Shown here: positions 10,088-20,546 of the stretch, one piece after another
Layout of the letters: each line of letters opens with the position of its first letter
Numbering within the stretch: position 1 is the first letter of the stretch
DNA from: Nepenthes gracilis
Lineage: Eukaryota > Streptophyta > Magnoliopsida > Caryophyllales > Nepenthaceae
Assembly: GCA_033239525.1 (NCBI GenBank)
Contig: BSYO01000024.1
Span: 5,541,991 to 5,605,990, forward strand
DNA: 64,000 bases
Direction of reading: 5' to 3'
Program-made: the position numbers and the translations under genes
The notes under the pieces: generated by a model
What the model was told of the DNA's origin: nothing
Database searches by the model: none
Seen by the model: the letters and a program-made list of their open reading frames with translations, nothing else

Positions 10088-10504
10088 ATGTTGGGGGTTG
10101 GTTTGGACAATGCAAAGGCACACATTCACAGCAGATCTCAATGTTATGGAGTAGATTGGATGAAATCATTTAGTCCAATTCTTTTTGATTATCACCAACT
10201 AAATCTCAGCTTCAGCAAGGGGGGGCAACAAATTGAGTTGCATGGATATAAAGAGGAGGTTGTAGTGAAATATATACCATCTAAAGAAGCTGGTAAACTA
10301 ATGAGCACAGATGAAGAGTTCGTGGGACAATTATTCTATCTTTCTATTGATGAAGACCAGGTATCCACCATTACTCTAATAAAAAAATCGCGCATTGAAT
10401 TTCAAGACATTTTTGCGGAACCAAGTGGCCTACCTCCTAAAAGATCATTTGATCATCAAATTCTTTTAGTCCCTAATCATAAACTGATCAACTTAAAATC
10501 CTAG
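10088..10504 (+). pseudogene. Protease to RT N-terminal linker, unit 1
   Basis: A 138-residue open piece, the same as at 2100-2516 (minus) and 13090-13506. It carries VDWMKSFSPILFDYHQLN and ends F-A-E-P-S-G-L-P-P before the RT. Upstream protease sequence is broken by stops. Shadow frames on the opposite strand (9906-10169, 9950-10141) are not genes. Confidence 0.82.
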
Positions 10505-10559
10505 TCATACTCACAATCAAAAGAATAAAATTGAACGTCAAATTGCTGAAATAATTGAA

Positions 10560-11354
10560 TCTTCTTTGATACAGCCAATTACTAGTCCCTTTGCTTCACC
10601 CATCTTATAAGTCAAAAAGAAAGACAACTCTGGAAGACTCTGTATAAATTATTGCCAACTTAATGACATTACCATAAACAATAAGTTTTCAATCCCCACC
10701 ATAGATGATTTACTCGATTTTCCAAACTTAATTTGAGATCCAGATACCTTCAAATTCAAATGTATGAATCTAATATGTATAAAACAACCTTTAAAACCCA
10801 TCATGGTTATTATGAGTTTAAAGTCATGCCCTTTGGGCTTACCAATGCTCTAGCCACTTTTCAATCTTCTGTGAACCACATCTTTCAACCCTATTTGCAT
10901 AAGTTTGTACTAATTTTTTTTTAATGACATATTAGTTTACAACCCCTCCTTAGAATCCCATCTAGAACACCTTAAACTCGTATTCCTCACATTAAGAAAG
11001 CATTTTCTTTTTTCCAAGAAGAACAAGTGTTATTTTGGACAAAATAAGGTGGAAAACCTGGTCATATAATATCCAGTGATGGTATATCAACTAATTCCAG
11101 CAAGATAGAAGCTATGTGATCATGGCCACTACCTTCCAATGTCAAAGATTTGAGAGGATTTCTTGGTTTAACTAGCTACTATATGAAATTTGTGAAAAAT
11201 TATGGAGTAATTAGTAAGCCTCTAACAAACTTATTGAAGAAAAATGCTTTCAAATGCAGCAAGGAGGCTGATCTATTTTTCCAACAGTTGAAGCAAGCAA
11301 AGATCAGTGCCCTTGTTCTAGAACTTCCTGATTTTGGTCAACTTTTTGTAATTG
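10560..11354 (+). pseudogene. Reverse transcriptase and start of RNase H, unit 1
   Basis: RT blocks appear in order: [34 protein letters not shown], then [17 protein letters not shown] (10733-10924). The catalytic YVDD region is destroyed near 10.91-10.93 kb by an indel. The connection and RNase H start (11150-11354: [28 protein letters not shown]) is open and then stops abruptly at the tandem-duplication junction, where flank DNA replaces the MDAST block. Confidence 0.82.
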
Positions 11355-11383
11355 AAAACTATATGAATCATGTTAATTTGTCA

Positions 11384-11803
11384 TGTAAGTGCTTTGCACC
11401 AATACTCTGGGAAAGCATTTGAAGGCAACAGTTCCTAAATAGTTAGCTGCTTGCACCAGCACAGGCAGTTGAGGAAGAGGCTATGGGCAATTAATGAAGA
11501 GGCTATAAGCAGCCACATGCAGTTAGGAAGTAGTTATAGAGCAAGGCACTCCTGTATCAATAATTAGCTGCACTAGTTCCAATTTGTCAGGATGGGATAC
11601 ACTGTATGTACCAATTGTCAAGCATTGTAACAGAGAAGGAGAAAAGTGTTATGATCCTTGTCCCCTCTCTCTCGTCTGATCTCTTTCCCAGTTTTATTTC
11701 TCCTCTCTTTCTCAAACCTTCCTCTATTTTCTCTTCTCCTTGGTCTAAATCCCCACCCTCTTCATCTCTTTCTCTTTACTCTCAGCTAATTCATTCAATA
11801 TCA
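11384..11803 (+). mobile_element. Internal LTR copy created by the tandem duplication
   Basis: Matches the 5' LTR at 8394-8817 with few differences and is preceded by the same 28 bp of flank (11356-11383). It is therefore a copied 5' LTR, not the 3' LTR of a separate insertion. The pyrimidine-rich tail is present. Confidence 0.85.
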
Positions 11804-12167
11804 AGTCACTGCTCCACAAAGAGGTCTTTCCTCAAATAGGTCTTTCCTCAAATAGTAACACACATCCTTCAACAAAATTGTTCAACTCACAACTATGATG
11901 TGCCGAAGAAACAGTTTGAAAGAATAAATGCAACAGTGGCAGCAGGAGATTCAAGAAAGCATAATGTAACAAGTGAACGATAAGCCCCTTAATTGGCTCT
12001 CCATTGTCTAGGATAAGAAAATTTCAAGAATAGTTGAGCAAGAGAATCGAATGTCAAGATTTATGGAGGATGTGAGGCAGTTGCTAACGTCCAAAGATTC
12101 TGTGCAGGATGAATGGCAAGAACCAGTCCACAAGATCAACTCACCACTAGATAATTTTGAGTAAGGA

Positions 12168-12840
12168 TTGGATGAAAAATCTTCAAAATTCACAATAGAA
12201 ATTAAAGGATGGCTGAAACCAAGAAATGGAGAATTGTATTCATCTCAAGATTCAGCTTCACAACAACCACAACGTGGTATATTACCAACACCTGTAGGCA
12301 TTAGCAATCAAGAAGATCAGAACTCAAGGCTAATTCATATTAGCAACTATTCTAATATTATAGGGAAGAATAAATCCATGCTTCCTCCAAGAATTGAATT
12401 CCCATACTTCATGGGAGTAATATGAGATCTTGGATCAAAAAGTGTAGTAAATATTTCCAGCTATGCATTTGGAAGGCAATGTAGACGTTTGGTTTCAAGG
12501 TCATTGGGTTCACAATCTAAATCTAACATGGGAGATGTTTAAAGGTGATCTATGTAAAAGATTTGGGAATTGCTTAGCATCTAATGTAGTCGAATAATTC
12601 AACAAGTTGTAATAAACAATTGATGTGAAAAATTATCAAGAGAAGTTTGAAGATTTGAAGTATTGGATGGTCAGCTCTTATCCAAGTTTACTCACAAAAT
12701 CTTACTTCTTTTCTAACTTTCTTAGTGGACTCAAGGAGGAAAATCATACCATGGTCAAGTTACACAATCCTAGCTCTTTAGAACAAACTTTTGAGTTGGC
12801 GAGATTGCTAGAATAGTATTTAGAAGCAATCAGCAAGAAG
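12168..12840 (+). pseudogene. gag remnant, unit 2 of chromovirus B
   Basis: The frame 12168-12425 is open for 85 codons (MDEKSSKF start, PPRIEFPYFMG block near its end) and is better preserved than in unit 1. After a stop, the gag domain continues in 12625-12816 (EKFEDLKYWM, FFSNFLSGLKEENH, ELARLLE). The broken junctions preclude function. Confidence 0.8.
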
Positions 12841-13089
12841 ACCAAAGTGCAGTTCAAATAACCAATGTGAAGTCTTCCTGATAAGAAGGAAGGTAGTCAG
12901 GGAAAATTTAAAACAAGCAATGGCAATAGTTATCACCAATACAAGTATCCTTTACTACAAAATTAGGAGCAGAGAAGCATGGAATAGGGGAGAGCAAAAA
13001 GTAGTGCAAAAAGCTAAAGGAGTATTGACTAATACTCCACCTCTTTGAGTGACAGTGGCCAATGGTAGCAAAATTATCAACAAAAGTAA

Positions 13090-13506
13090 ATGTTGGGGGT
13101 TGGTTTGGACAATGCAAAGGCACACATTCACAGCAGATCTCAATGTTATGGAGTAGATTGGATGAAATCATTTAGTCCAATTCTTTTTGATTATCACCAA
13201 CTAAATCTCCGCTTCAGCAAGGGGGGTCAACAAATTGAGTTGCATGGATATAAAGAGGAGGTTGTAGTGAAATATATACCATCTAAAGAAGCTGGTAAAC
13301 TAATGAGCATAGATGAAGAGTTCGTGGGACAATTATTCTATCTTTCTATTGATGAAGATCAAGTATCCACCATTACTCTAATAAAAAAATTACGCATTGA
13401 ATTTCAGGACATTTTTGCCAAACCAAGTGGCCTATCTCCTAAAAGATCATTTGATCATCAAATTCTCTTAGTCCCTAATCATAAACTAATCAACTTAAAA
13501 TCCTAG
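13090..13506 (+). pseudogene. Protease to RT N-terminal linker, unit 2
   Basis: 138 codons open, same block as at 10088-10504 with a few substitutions (for example AEPSGLPP is AKPSGLSP here). It precedes RT sequence at about 13560-13900, which has lost ~37 bp near 13738 relative to unit 1. Confidence 0.82.
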
Positions 13507-13559
13507 TCATATTCACAATCAAAAGAATAAAATTGAACATCAAATTGCTGAAATAATTG

Positions 13560-14470
13560 AATCTTCTTTGATACAGCCAATTACTAGTCCCTTTGCTTCA
13601 CCCATCTTATAAGTCAAAAAGAAAGACAACTCTGGAAGACTTTATATAAATTATTGCCAACTTAATGACATTACCATAAACAATAAGTTTCCAATCCCCA
13701 CCATAGATGATTTACTCGATTTTCCAAACTTAATTTGATATGTATAAAACAACCTTTAAAACCCATCATGGTTATTATGAGTTTAAAGTCATGCCCTTTG
13801 GGCTTACCAACGCCCTAGCCACTTTTCAATCTTCTGTGAACCACTCTTTCAACCCTATTTGCATAAGTTTGTACTAATTTTTTTTAATGACATATTAGTT
13901 TACAGCCCCTCGTTAGAATCCCATCTAGAACACCTTAAACTCGTATTCCTCACATTAAGAAAGCATTTTCTTTTTTCCAAGAAGAACAAGTGTTATTTTG
14001 GACAAAATAAGGTGGAAAACCCGGTCATATAATATCCAGTGATGGTATATCAACTAATTCCAGCAAGATAGAAGCTATGTGATCATGGCCACTACCTTCC
14101 AATGTCAAAGATTTGAGAGGATTTCTTGGTTTAACTAGCTACTATATGAAGTTTGTGAAAAATTATGGAGTAATTAGTAAGCCTCTAACAAACTTATTGA
14201 AGAAAAATGCTTTCAAATGCAGCAAGGAGGCTGATCTATTTTTCCAACAGTTGAAGCAAGCAAAGATCAGTGCCCTTGTTCTAGAACTTCCTGATTTTGG
14301 TCAACTTTTTGTAATTGAAATGGATGCATCTACCAAAAGTATGAGAGCTATACTTATGCAAAAGGGATGACCTGTGGCATACATCAATAAATCAATTGGT
14401 GTCAAGAATATAGGACTATCTTTATATGAAAAAGTTGATGGCCATGCTGCTAGCTATTTTAAAGTAGAGG
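13560..14470 (+). pseudogene. RT and RNase H, unit 2 (continues into the rest of pol)
   Basis: RT blocks as in unit 1 but with the ~37-bp deletion. The open part 14113-14370 holds the RT/RNase H connection ([24 protein letters not shown]) and, unlike unit 1, runs on into the RNase H start EMDASTKSMRAILMQKG. The normal Gly-Ala context after MDAST is altered, and the frame then breaks. RNase H would remove RNA from the cDNA hybrid. Confidence 0.82.
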
Positions 14471-14719
14471 CACTACTTATTAGATAATCAATTTATTATT
14501 AAAACTAATCGTAATGCCTTAAACACCTTTTAGAATAAAAGGCCACTTCATTTCTTCAACAAAAAAGGTTTATCTAAATTACTAGGACTGAGCTATACCG
14601 ACATGTACAAGGAAGGTAAGTACGACATTGTTGTAGATGTAGTATCTCATCGAATGAAGGATACTCAAGTTAGTTGTGTAGCCACTTCAGTAATCGTTCT
14701 TATGTGTAAAAAGGAGATA

Positions 14720-15310
14720 TAGTTGAGTTATGAGAAAGATGATTGGATCACAGATATTATGGCTACAAAATTGACTAAACCAGCGGAGCAATCACATTTC
14801 TTTATAGATAAGGGTCTTCTAAAATACAAAGAAAAATGGTGTATTAACCAATCTATAGATTTGAGGCAAAGACTCTGATTAGCTATACATGAATCCAGCT
14901 ATGGAGGCCATTCAGGAGTAATAACAACATATAAGAGGGCACAACAATTTTTCTTTTAGTCACAATAGTTCAATCAAATCAAAGATATGGTAAACTCATG
15001 TGAAACTTGTCAAAGAAACAAGAGTAATTCAGCAGCTTATTCGAATTTGTTGCAACCTCTTCCTATTCCTTTATATTCATGGAGACATCTATCAATGGAT
15101 TTCCTTGAAGGATCACTGAGATCTAACGGTAAAGACACTACATTGGTGGTGGTGGATCGACTCACAAAGTATAGACATTTCTTATTACTACTTTATCCTC
15201 TTTCAACTAGCGAAATTGCTGAACTTTTCCTAAATCATATTGTTAAACTCCATGGTGTGCTTGTAACTATAGCTTCTTATCATGATAAAGTATTTATTGG
15301 GTTATTTTGA
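14720..15310 (+). pseudogene. Integrase zinc finger and catalytic core, chromovirus B
   Basis: The zinc-finger region (His-rich HESSYGGHSG near 14.89 kb, then NSCETCQRNK near 14.99 kb) is followed by the core in the open piece 14987-15310. The first Asp region is present (SMDFLEGSLRSNGKD, VVVDRLTKYRHF). At the second catalytic position the usual SDRD reads S-Y-H-D, so an essential Asp seems lost; remnant A has the same change, which suggests the common source was already defective. Confidence 0.85.
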
Positions 15311-15319
15311 AAGTCCTTG

Positions 15320-15873
15320 AGAAACAGTATCGGGGCAAAGCTGCACATGAGCAGTTCGTATCGTCCCCAAATCGATGGACAAATTGAAAGGGTCAATCAA
15401 TACCTTGAAACATACTTGAGATGCATGGTAGCACAGAAACCAAGCTCTTAGAATAATTAGTTAGCATTGGCTGAATAGTGGTATAATACCACTTATCAAA
15501 ACACAGCTTTCAACTTCCATAAGTTGTCTTGAAAATATTATGGTCCATACAAGGTCTTAGCTAAGATAGGGGACGTTGCATACAAATTTGATAGGCAGCA
15601 GATGCCAAATTCATCCGATTTTTCATATCACCTTGTTAAAAGAGAAGATTGGCTGGCATCAGGTTGCACTTAACCAATCATTCTCTTTAGATGAAAATCA
15701 AGAAGTAGTTGTAGATCCCTTTAGAATCCTTAATTCCAAAATAATCAATCAGAAAAGGTAAAAAGTGATACAATTGTAAGTTCACTGGACCAACTTGCTA
15801 GAAGAAGATGATGCTTGGGTGGATGGATCATTCATGAAGGCTCAGTTTCCAAGTCTTTTCCTTGAGGACTAGG
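15320..15873 (+). pseudogene. Integrase C-terminus with chromodomain-like tail
   Basis: In broken frames this reads YRPQIDGQIERVNQ (third catalytic region), then YGPYKVLAKIGDVAYKF, then FHITLLKEKIGWHQ (15576-15761), and near the end V-x-W-T-N-L-L-E-E-D-D-A-W-V-D followed by F-P-S-L-F-L-E-D. The last part matches the chromodomain-like end of plant chromovirus integrases (pattern W-T-N-L-P-E-E-D-A-T-W-E-D), which is why the family is called a chromovirus. The 3' LTR begins 27 bp later. Confidence 0.75.
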
Positions 15874-15899
15874 AAAAAGTGCATGGAGGCGCATTATCG

Positions 15900-16411
15900 T
15901 GTAATGACTTTGCACCGGCACAAACTGCACCAGTACTCGGGTAAAGCATTTTGCACCAGTGGGAATTGCATTAGTACTAAAGTAAAGCATTTGAAGGCAC
16001 GAACTCCTAAATGGTTAGTAGCTTGGACAAGCACAGGCTGTTCAGGAAGAGGCTATAGGTAGCTAAAGAAGAGGTTATAAGCAACCACTGGTAGTTAGGA
16101 AGCGGTAATAGAGCAAGGCTCTTCCTACATCAATAATTTGCTACATTAGTTCGAGTTTGTCAGGATGGGAATCAGAATGTTAGTAGTTGGAGATACTGCA
16201 ATACATTACATGTACCAATTGTCAAGTATTGTAACAGAGAATGAGAAAAGTATTATGGTCCTTATCCCCCCTCTCTCTCTCATCTGATCTCTTTCCCTAT
16301 TTCATTTCTCCGCTCTTTCTCAAACCTTCCTCCGTATCCTCTTCTCTTTCGTCTAAATCCTCACCCTCTTTGTCTCTTTCTCTTCATTAATAGTTAAGTC
16401 ATTCAATATCA
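15900..16411 (+). mobile_element. 3' LTR of chromovirus B
   Basis: Starts TGTAATGACTTTGCACC and ends TTCAATATCA. A GCACCAGTACTCGGGTAAAGC-type word occurs about three times near its start, once in the 5' LTR. The pyrimidine-rich tail is conserved. Its last ~28 bases are repeated near 17690-17720 as part of the next duplication. Confidence 0.78.
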
Positions 16412-16689
16412 GGACACTACATCACATAATTTCCTGTGATTTCTAAAATACAATTTTTGCATATCTTTAAAATCCATATCAAATATTTCGTATGTTTCCA
16501 AATTACCCCGTAAAATTTCTACATGTCCATAAATTTTACTACATGCCCATAATTTTATTACATGCTACACATTTGAAGAAATATAAAAAAGCTTAACATA
16601 GGTTTTGATGAAGATAATATATTTTCCATGATGGGTCCAACAACCATGGGCCTAAGGGGCTTACCCTCAAGTCAGAAGTTTTCCTCCTT

Positions 16690-17689
16690 CCAAGAGTTCT
16701 ATTCTTCATTGAGGAGTAGGCTTTCGTAGAGAGCAAAGAGCCCTTCGTTCTGGAACCATAAGCACCCTGTCTCATAGCCACAAGCCCTCCATCTTGGAGT
16801 CAGGAGCACTCCGTCTCAAAACCATGAGTCATCTGTCTCGGATAAAAGAGCCCCCTATCCCGAAGCCACAAGCCTCCCGTCCAGGAGCCAATAGCCCCCC
16901 ATCTCGGAGCCTTGAGTCGTCCATCTCGGAGCCAAGAGTACTCTGTCTCGAAGCCACGAGCCCTCCATCCGAGAGCCAAGAGCCCACCGTCCCGATGCCA
17001 AGAGCACTCCGTCTTGCAGCCATAAGCCCTTCGTTTGGGAGATAGGAGCCCTCTGTCCAGGAGCCAGGAAAACTCCGTCTTGGAGACAGGAGCACTCTGT
17101 CCGGGACTCACGAGCCCTCCATCTAGGAGCCAAGAGCCCTCCGTCCCAGAGCAAGGCGCACTCCGTTTCGGAGCCATAAGCATTCCGTCTCGGAGTCAGA
17201 AGCACTTTGTCTCAAAGCCACGAGCCCTCCGTCTCAAAGTCAGGAGCCCTCTGTCTCGATGCCACAAACACTTCATCCCAAAGTCAGGAGCCCTCCATCT
17301 CAGAACCAAGAGCCTTTGTCTAAGAGCCATGAGCCCTCTGCCCTGGAGTCAAGAGCACTTCATCATGGAACCATGAGCACTCCATTGCGGAGCTAGGAGC
17401 ACTCCGTCCTAGAGTCATGAGCCCTTCGTCCCGGGATCAAAAGCTCTCAGTCCTAGTGCCACAAGCACTCCATCTTGGAGTCACAAGCCTTCCGTCTCGG
17501 AGCCACGAACACTCCATCCCGGAGCCACGAGCCCTCCATCGAGAAGCTAAGAACCCTCTGTCTTGGAGCCTAGAGCCCTCCGTCCCGGAGCCAAGAGCAC
17601 TTCATCTCGAAACCAGGAGCATTCCATCTCGGAGGCATGAACACTTCATCCGGGAGCCATGATCCCTTCGTTCCAGAGCCAAGAGCACT
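16690..17689. repeat. Minisatellite, ~23-bp unit, first array
   Basis: Dozens of imperfect copies of a unit like GAGCCAAGAGCACTCCGTCTC, alternating with GAGCCACGAGCCCTCCATC. The unit is about 22-24 bp, so open frames on both strands arise from the repeat and code for Ser/Pro/Arg-rich nonsense. Related but shorter arrays occur inside LTRs of the long-LTR gypsy family (28.4-28.7, 29.4-29.7, 49.57-49.7 kb). Confidence 0.88.
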
Positions 17690-17736
17690 TTATTAATAGC
17701 TAAGTCATTAATATCAGGTCACTACATCACATAATT

Positions 17737-17759
17737 CTTACTTACCAAAAAAAAAAAAA
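17737..17759 (+). mobile_element. 23-bp retroposon tail with 14-bp target duplication
   Basis: CTTACTTACC followed by 13 A, flanked by perfect TACATCACATAATT copies (17723-17736 and 17760-17773). The parallel site in unit 1 near 16420-16433 is uninterrupted. The inserted bases equal the extreme 3' end of the retroposons at 8051-8152 and 51744-52111, so this is an almost completely 5'-truncated insertion. Confidence 0.85.
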
Positions 17760-18039
17760 TACATCACATAATTTTCTGTGATTTTTAAAATATAATTTCT
17801 ACATATCTTTGAAATCCATATCAAATATTTTATATGTTTCTAAATTACACAATAAAATTCATGTATATCCATAAATTTTACTACATGCCCATAATTTTAT
17901 TGTATGTTACATATTTAAAGAAATATGAAAAAGCTCTACATAAGTTTTGATGAAATAAGATTTTTTCCGTTATCGGTCCAACAACCATGGGTCTAAGGGG
18001 TTTACCCTTTAGTCAGGAGTTTTACTCCTTTCAGGAGAC

Positions 18040-19170
18040 CTACCTTCCATTGAGGAGTAGGCCTCCGTTGGGAGCAAAGAGTCCTCTATCCCGGAACCTA
18101 GAGCATGCCATTTTGGAGCCATGAGCCCTCCGTCCCGGAGCCTATAGCTCTCCCTCTCGAAGCCAAGAGCACTCCGTCCCGAAGTCATGATCCCTCCGTC
18201 TTGGAGCCAGTAGCACTCCGTCTCAAAACCATGAGCCATCCGTCCGAAGCATAGATCCCTCCGTTTTGGAGCCATGAGCCCTCCGTCTGAAAAGCAAGAG
18301 CTCTCCGTCCTGAAACCACGAGCCCTCCCATCAAAGAGCCAAGAGCCCCCCATCTCGAAGCCTTAAGCTGTCCATCTTGGAGACAGGAGCATTCCGTCTA
18401 GGAGCTACGAGCCCTCTATCAGGGAGCCAAGAGCCTTTCGTCCCGAAGCCAGGAGCACTCCATCCCGCAGCCACGAGCTCTCCGTCCGAGGGCCAGGAGA
18501 ACTCTATCCCAAAGCCAGAAATACTTTGTTCGAGAGCCACGAGCCCTTTGAATGGGAACTAAGAGCCCTCCGTCTCGGAGCCACAAGCATTCCATCTAGG
18601 AGCCTGAGCATTTCATCTCGGAGCCACGAGCCCTCACTCTTGGATCCAAGAGAACTCTGTCTTAAAGCCACGAGCCTTCTGTCTCAAAGTCAGGAGTCCT
18701 TCATCCCGGTGCCACAAGCCTTCCATCCCAATGCCATAAGCCCTCAGTTCCGGAGTCACAAGCACTTTGTCTTGGAGTCTAGAGCCCTTCGTCCCAAGCC
18801 AGGAGTACTTCATCTTGGAGGCACGAGCACTCCACTGAGAGCCATGAGCCCTCCATCTCGGAGCCTAGAGCACTCCATCCCGGAGCCTAGAGCACTCCAT
18901 CCCGGGGTTAGGAGCCCTCCGTCTAGGAGCTATGAGCCCTCCATCTTGGAGCCAGGAGCTCTTTATCACGGAGCCATGAGCCCTCCGTCATGGAGTCAGA
19001 AGCACTTCGTCTCGAAGCAAAGAGCACTCCATCCCGGAGGCAAGAGCCCTCCGTCCCGGACCTATGAGCCCTCCGTTCCAGAACCACAAGCCCACCAACC
19101 CAAAATCGACCCTCTGTCCTGGAGTCAGGAGCCCGCTGTCCAAGAATCAACCTTCCGCTCAGGTAATCAG
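18040..19170. repeat. Minisatellite, ~23-bp unit, second array
   Basis: Same unit type as the first array, longer (about 1.1 kb). Open frames up to 334 codons (18526-19530) cross it and are repeat-derived. After about 19190 a different short tandem pattern appears (CCGCCCCTCTG..GCACCTCTA, about 19215-19390). Confidence 0.88.
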
Positions 19171-19189
19171 GATGTTGGCCCACTAGTGC

Positions 19190-19599
19190 AATCTAGTCCT
19201 TCCCCTCTAAGACGCCCCTCTACCCGGAGCACGTCTAAGCCACCCCTCTATGGGGAGCACCTCTACGCCGCCCCTCTGCAAGTGCACCTCTACGCCGCCC
19301 TCTGTCAGGCGCACCTCTATACCGCCCCTTTGTCAGGCGCACCTCTATACTGCCCCTCTGCTAGTGCACCTCTAAGCTGTCCATCAGTTGGTGCATCCAA
19401 ACATTCCATCCACCGCCACATGCATCTATGCAGCTGGCGCATCCTTCTAGTATCTTTCTATATTCTAAGAAAGATTTTTGACTTGAACGTCGAAGGATAT
19501 ACGGTGGAATCCATTTCCGTCATCCTCTGACCTCCTATTTGTAATTTTTGTGGTATGCAGGTTTCAGGTTAATAGTAATGGAGACCGGACAGGAGGTCT
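19190..19599 (+). mobile_element. LTR U5-like end, plus sense, long-LTR gypsy family
   Basis: Contains a ~30-bp tandem pattern (GCACCTCTA..GCC), then TTTTTGACTTGAACGTCGAAGG, CATCCTCTGACCTCC and TTTTTGTGGTATGCAGG. The last two words correspond to the U5 landmark read in other LTRs of the family. It meets a minus-sense LTR head-on at about 19600. Confidence 0.5.
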
Positions 19600-20546
19600 T
19601 ACACACCATTAAAACGAACAGGATGTCAGCGTATCGGCAAAAAGTTATCCCATTAAAAATATTCCGACCCTCAAATCAGTTAACAGCCTTCGAAATCTGG
19701 GAATATAACTAAAAATGAAAATTTGAGAATGTGAGTATGAGAGTGTGTGAGTTTTCAGATGAAAGAGAGGCAATGCCGTCTCTTGAATTTGGATGGTGGG
19801 TGAAGGCAGTAGGCGTTTGTCAACAGGAAGAGCGCCTGTATGCCTTTGATTTGTGTTCTTTCTCTCAACCTATTAGGAAGCTTCGCAGAGAGAGAGTATG
19901 AAATCGTTCTGAGATGCGTAGTTGAGAGCACAGTAACAGGTGTTGTGTGAGTGGTTGTTCGTGTGCCCTGAGCGTAGACCCTAGGGCTCTTTTTAATGGT
20001 GGCTGGGTGATCTTTCTTGGTTGGAATGTGTGATTCCCTACGCCATGTTTGGGCGGCCTTCACTGTGAGGAAGGCACACGTTGCCTAATTAGCTGATATT
20101 GTTTCCTTCTCTGACGGGTAGCGGCTTTTCGAATTTTCTGCCTTCCTTTCGAATATATTACCGTTAGAAGGCTTCACTTGGTAGGAATTGACAAGATCTG
20201 GCGCCTTCTTTATGGGAAAGGCGTCGATCTTGTCAGCGTCCTTTTTTTGAGTTGGTTGGAATTATGGAAGGCGCAGGATTAGAAAAAGAGCCGTTCGACA
20301 CCGCCTGTTGGAGCGTGAGCCCAAGTGGACCAAGCCCATAAAAAACCTTTTTATTCTTGGCCTGTTGTTACAGTGATTCTGGTCAATGCACGGGTTGACC
20401 GTCCTGGGTGCGAGTAGGCCGCCTGATGCGGTTTGAGCCTTTCAGAAATGCGTCCCTCATTTTTTGTTAGGTCAATGTTGACCGTCCAACAGTGGATTTG
20501 GGCCGCCTTTAACTATCGGGCTAGCTCATTTACTATACATTCATCA
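19600..20546 (-). mobile_element. LTR, minus sense, long-LTR gypsy family
   Basis: On the minus strand: GGGCTTGGTCCACTTGGGC-type U3 words, GACGCTGACAAG, a TTAAAAAG promoter-like word near 19.99 kb, then CTGACATCC, GTGTGTAAGACC and CTCC at the U5 end near 19.6 kb. The antisense frame 19755-20063 is not conserved. The AT-rich block starts immediately to its right, as upstream of other U3 regions of this family. Confidence 0.5.

Larger units (their letters stand above)
8366..14318 (+). repeat. ~3 kb tandem duplication inside chromovirus B
   Basis: Unit 1 (8366-11355) and unit 2 (11356-14318) are nearly identical. Each starts with the same 28 bp of 5' flanking DNA, followed by LTR, gag, protease and RT up to the RNase H boundary. 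The junction near 11355 joins GTAATTGAAA from pol to AAAACTATATG from the flank, with only an A run in common. Because flanking, non-element DNA is included, the duplication occurred after insertion. Unit 2 has an 18-bp tandem duplication (about 11820-11855) and a ~37-bp deletion near 13738 relative to unit 1. Confidence 0.9.
8394..16411 (+). mobile_element. Ty3/gypsy chromovirus B with internally duplicated 5' half
   Basis: LTR-like sequence at 8394-8817 and 15900-16411 bounds the element; both start TGTAA..CTTTGCACC. Between them lie two gag/protease/RT/RNase H sets and one integrase with a chromodomain-like tail. A third LTR copy sits in the middle (11384-11803). Removing one duplicated unit (~2.99 kb) leaves a ~5 kb element of normal chromovirus order. 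All coding parts are interrupted. I could not identify a convincing target duplication; the exact LTR 3' edge is uncertain, because similarity continues a few bases past ATATCA. Confidence 0.88.
16384..19000. repeat. ~1.3 kb segmental tandem duplication with minisatellite
   Basis: The end of the chromovirus LTR plus flank (TTAATAG.TAAGTCATT..ATATCAGG.CACTACATCACATAATT) at 16384-16440 recurs at 17690-17740, and downstream unique words (GGTCCAACAACCATGG at 16634 and 17975) keep the same spacing once a 37-bp insertion is allowed for. Unit 1 is about 16384-17689; unit 2 starts at 17690 and fades in the minisatellite. The offset is 1305 bp before and 1341 bp after the small insertion. Confidence 0.8.

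Noticed and set aside
8394..16411. Two separate nested chromoviruses instead of one duplicated element
   Set aside because: The middle LTR is preceded by the same 28-bp external flank as the first, and only one integrase and one 3' LTR exist.
18526..19530. 334-codon open frame, the longest besides the copia gag-pol
   Set aside because: It lies in the minisatellite and its flank; Ser/Pro/Arg-rich repeats are open in several frames on both strands. No domain, no sensible start context.
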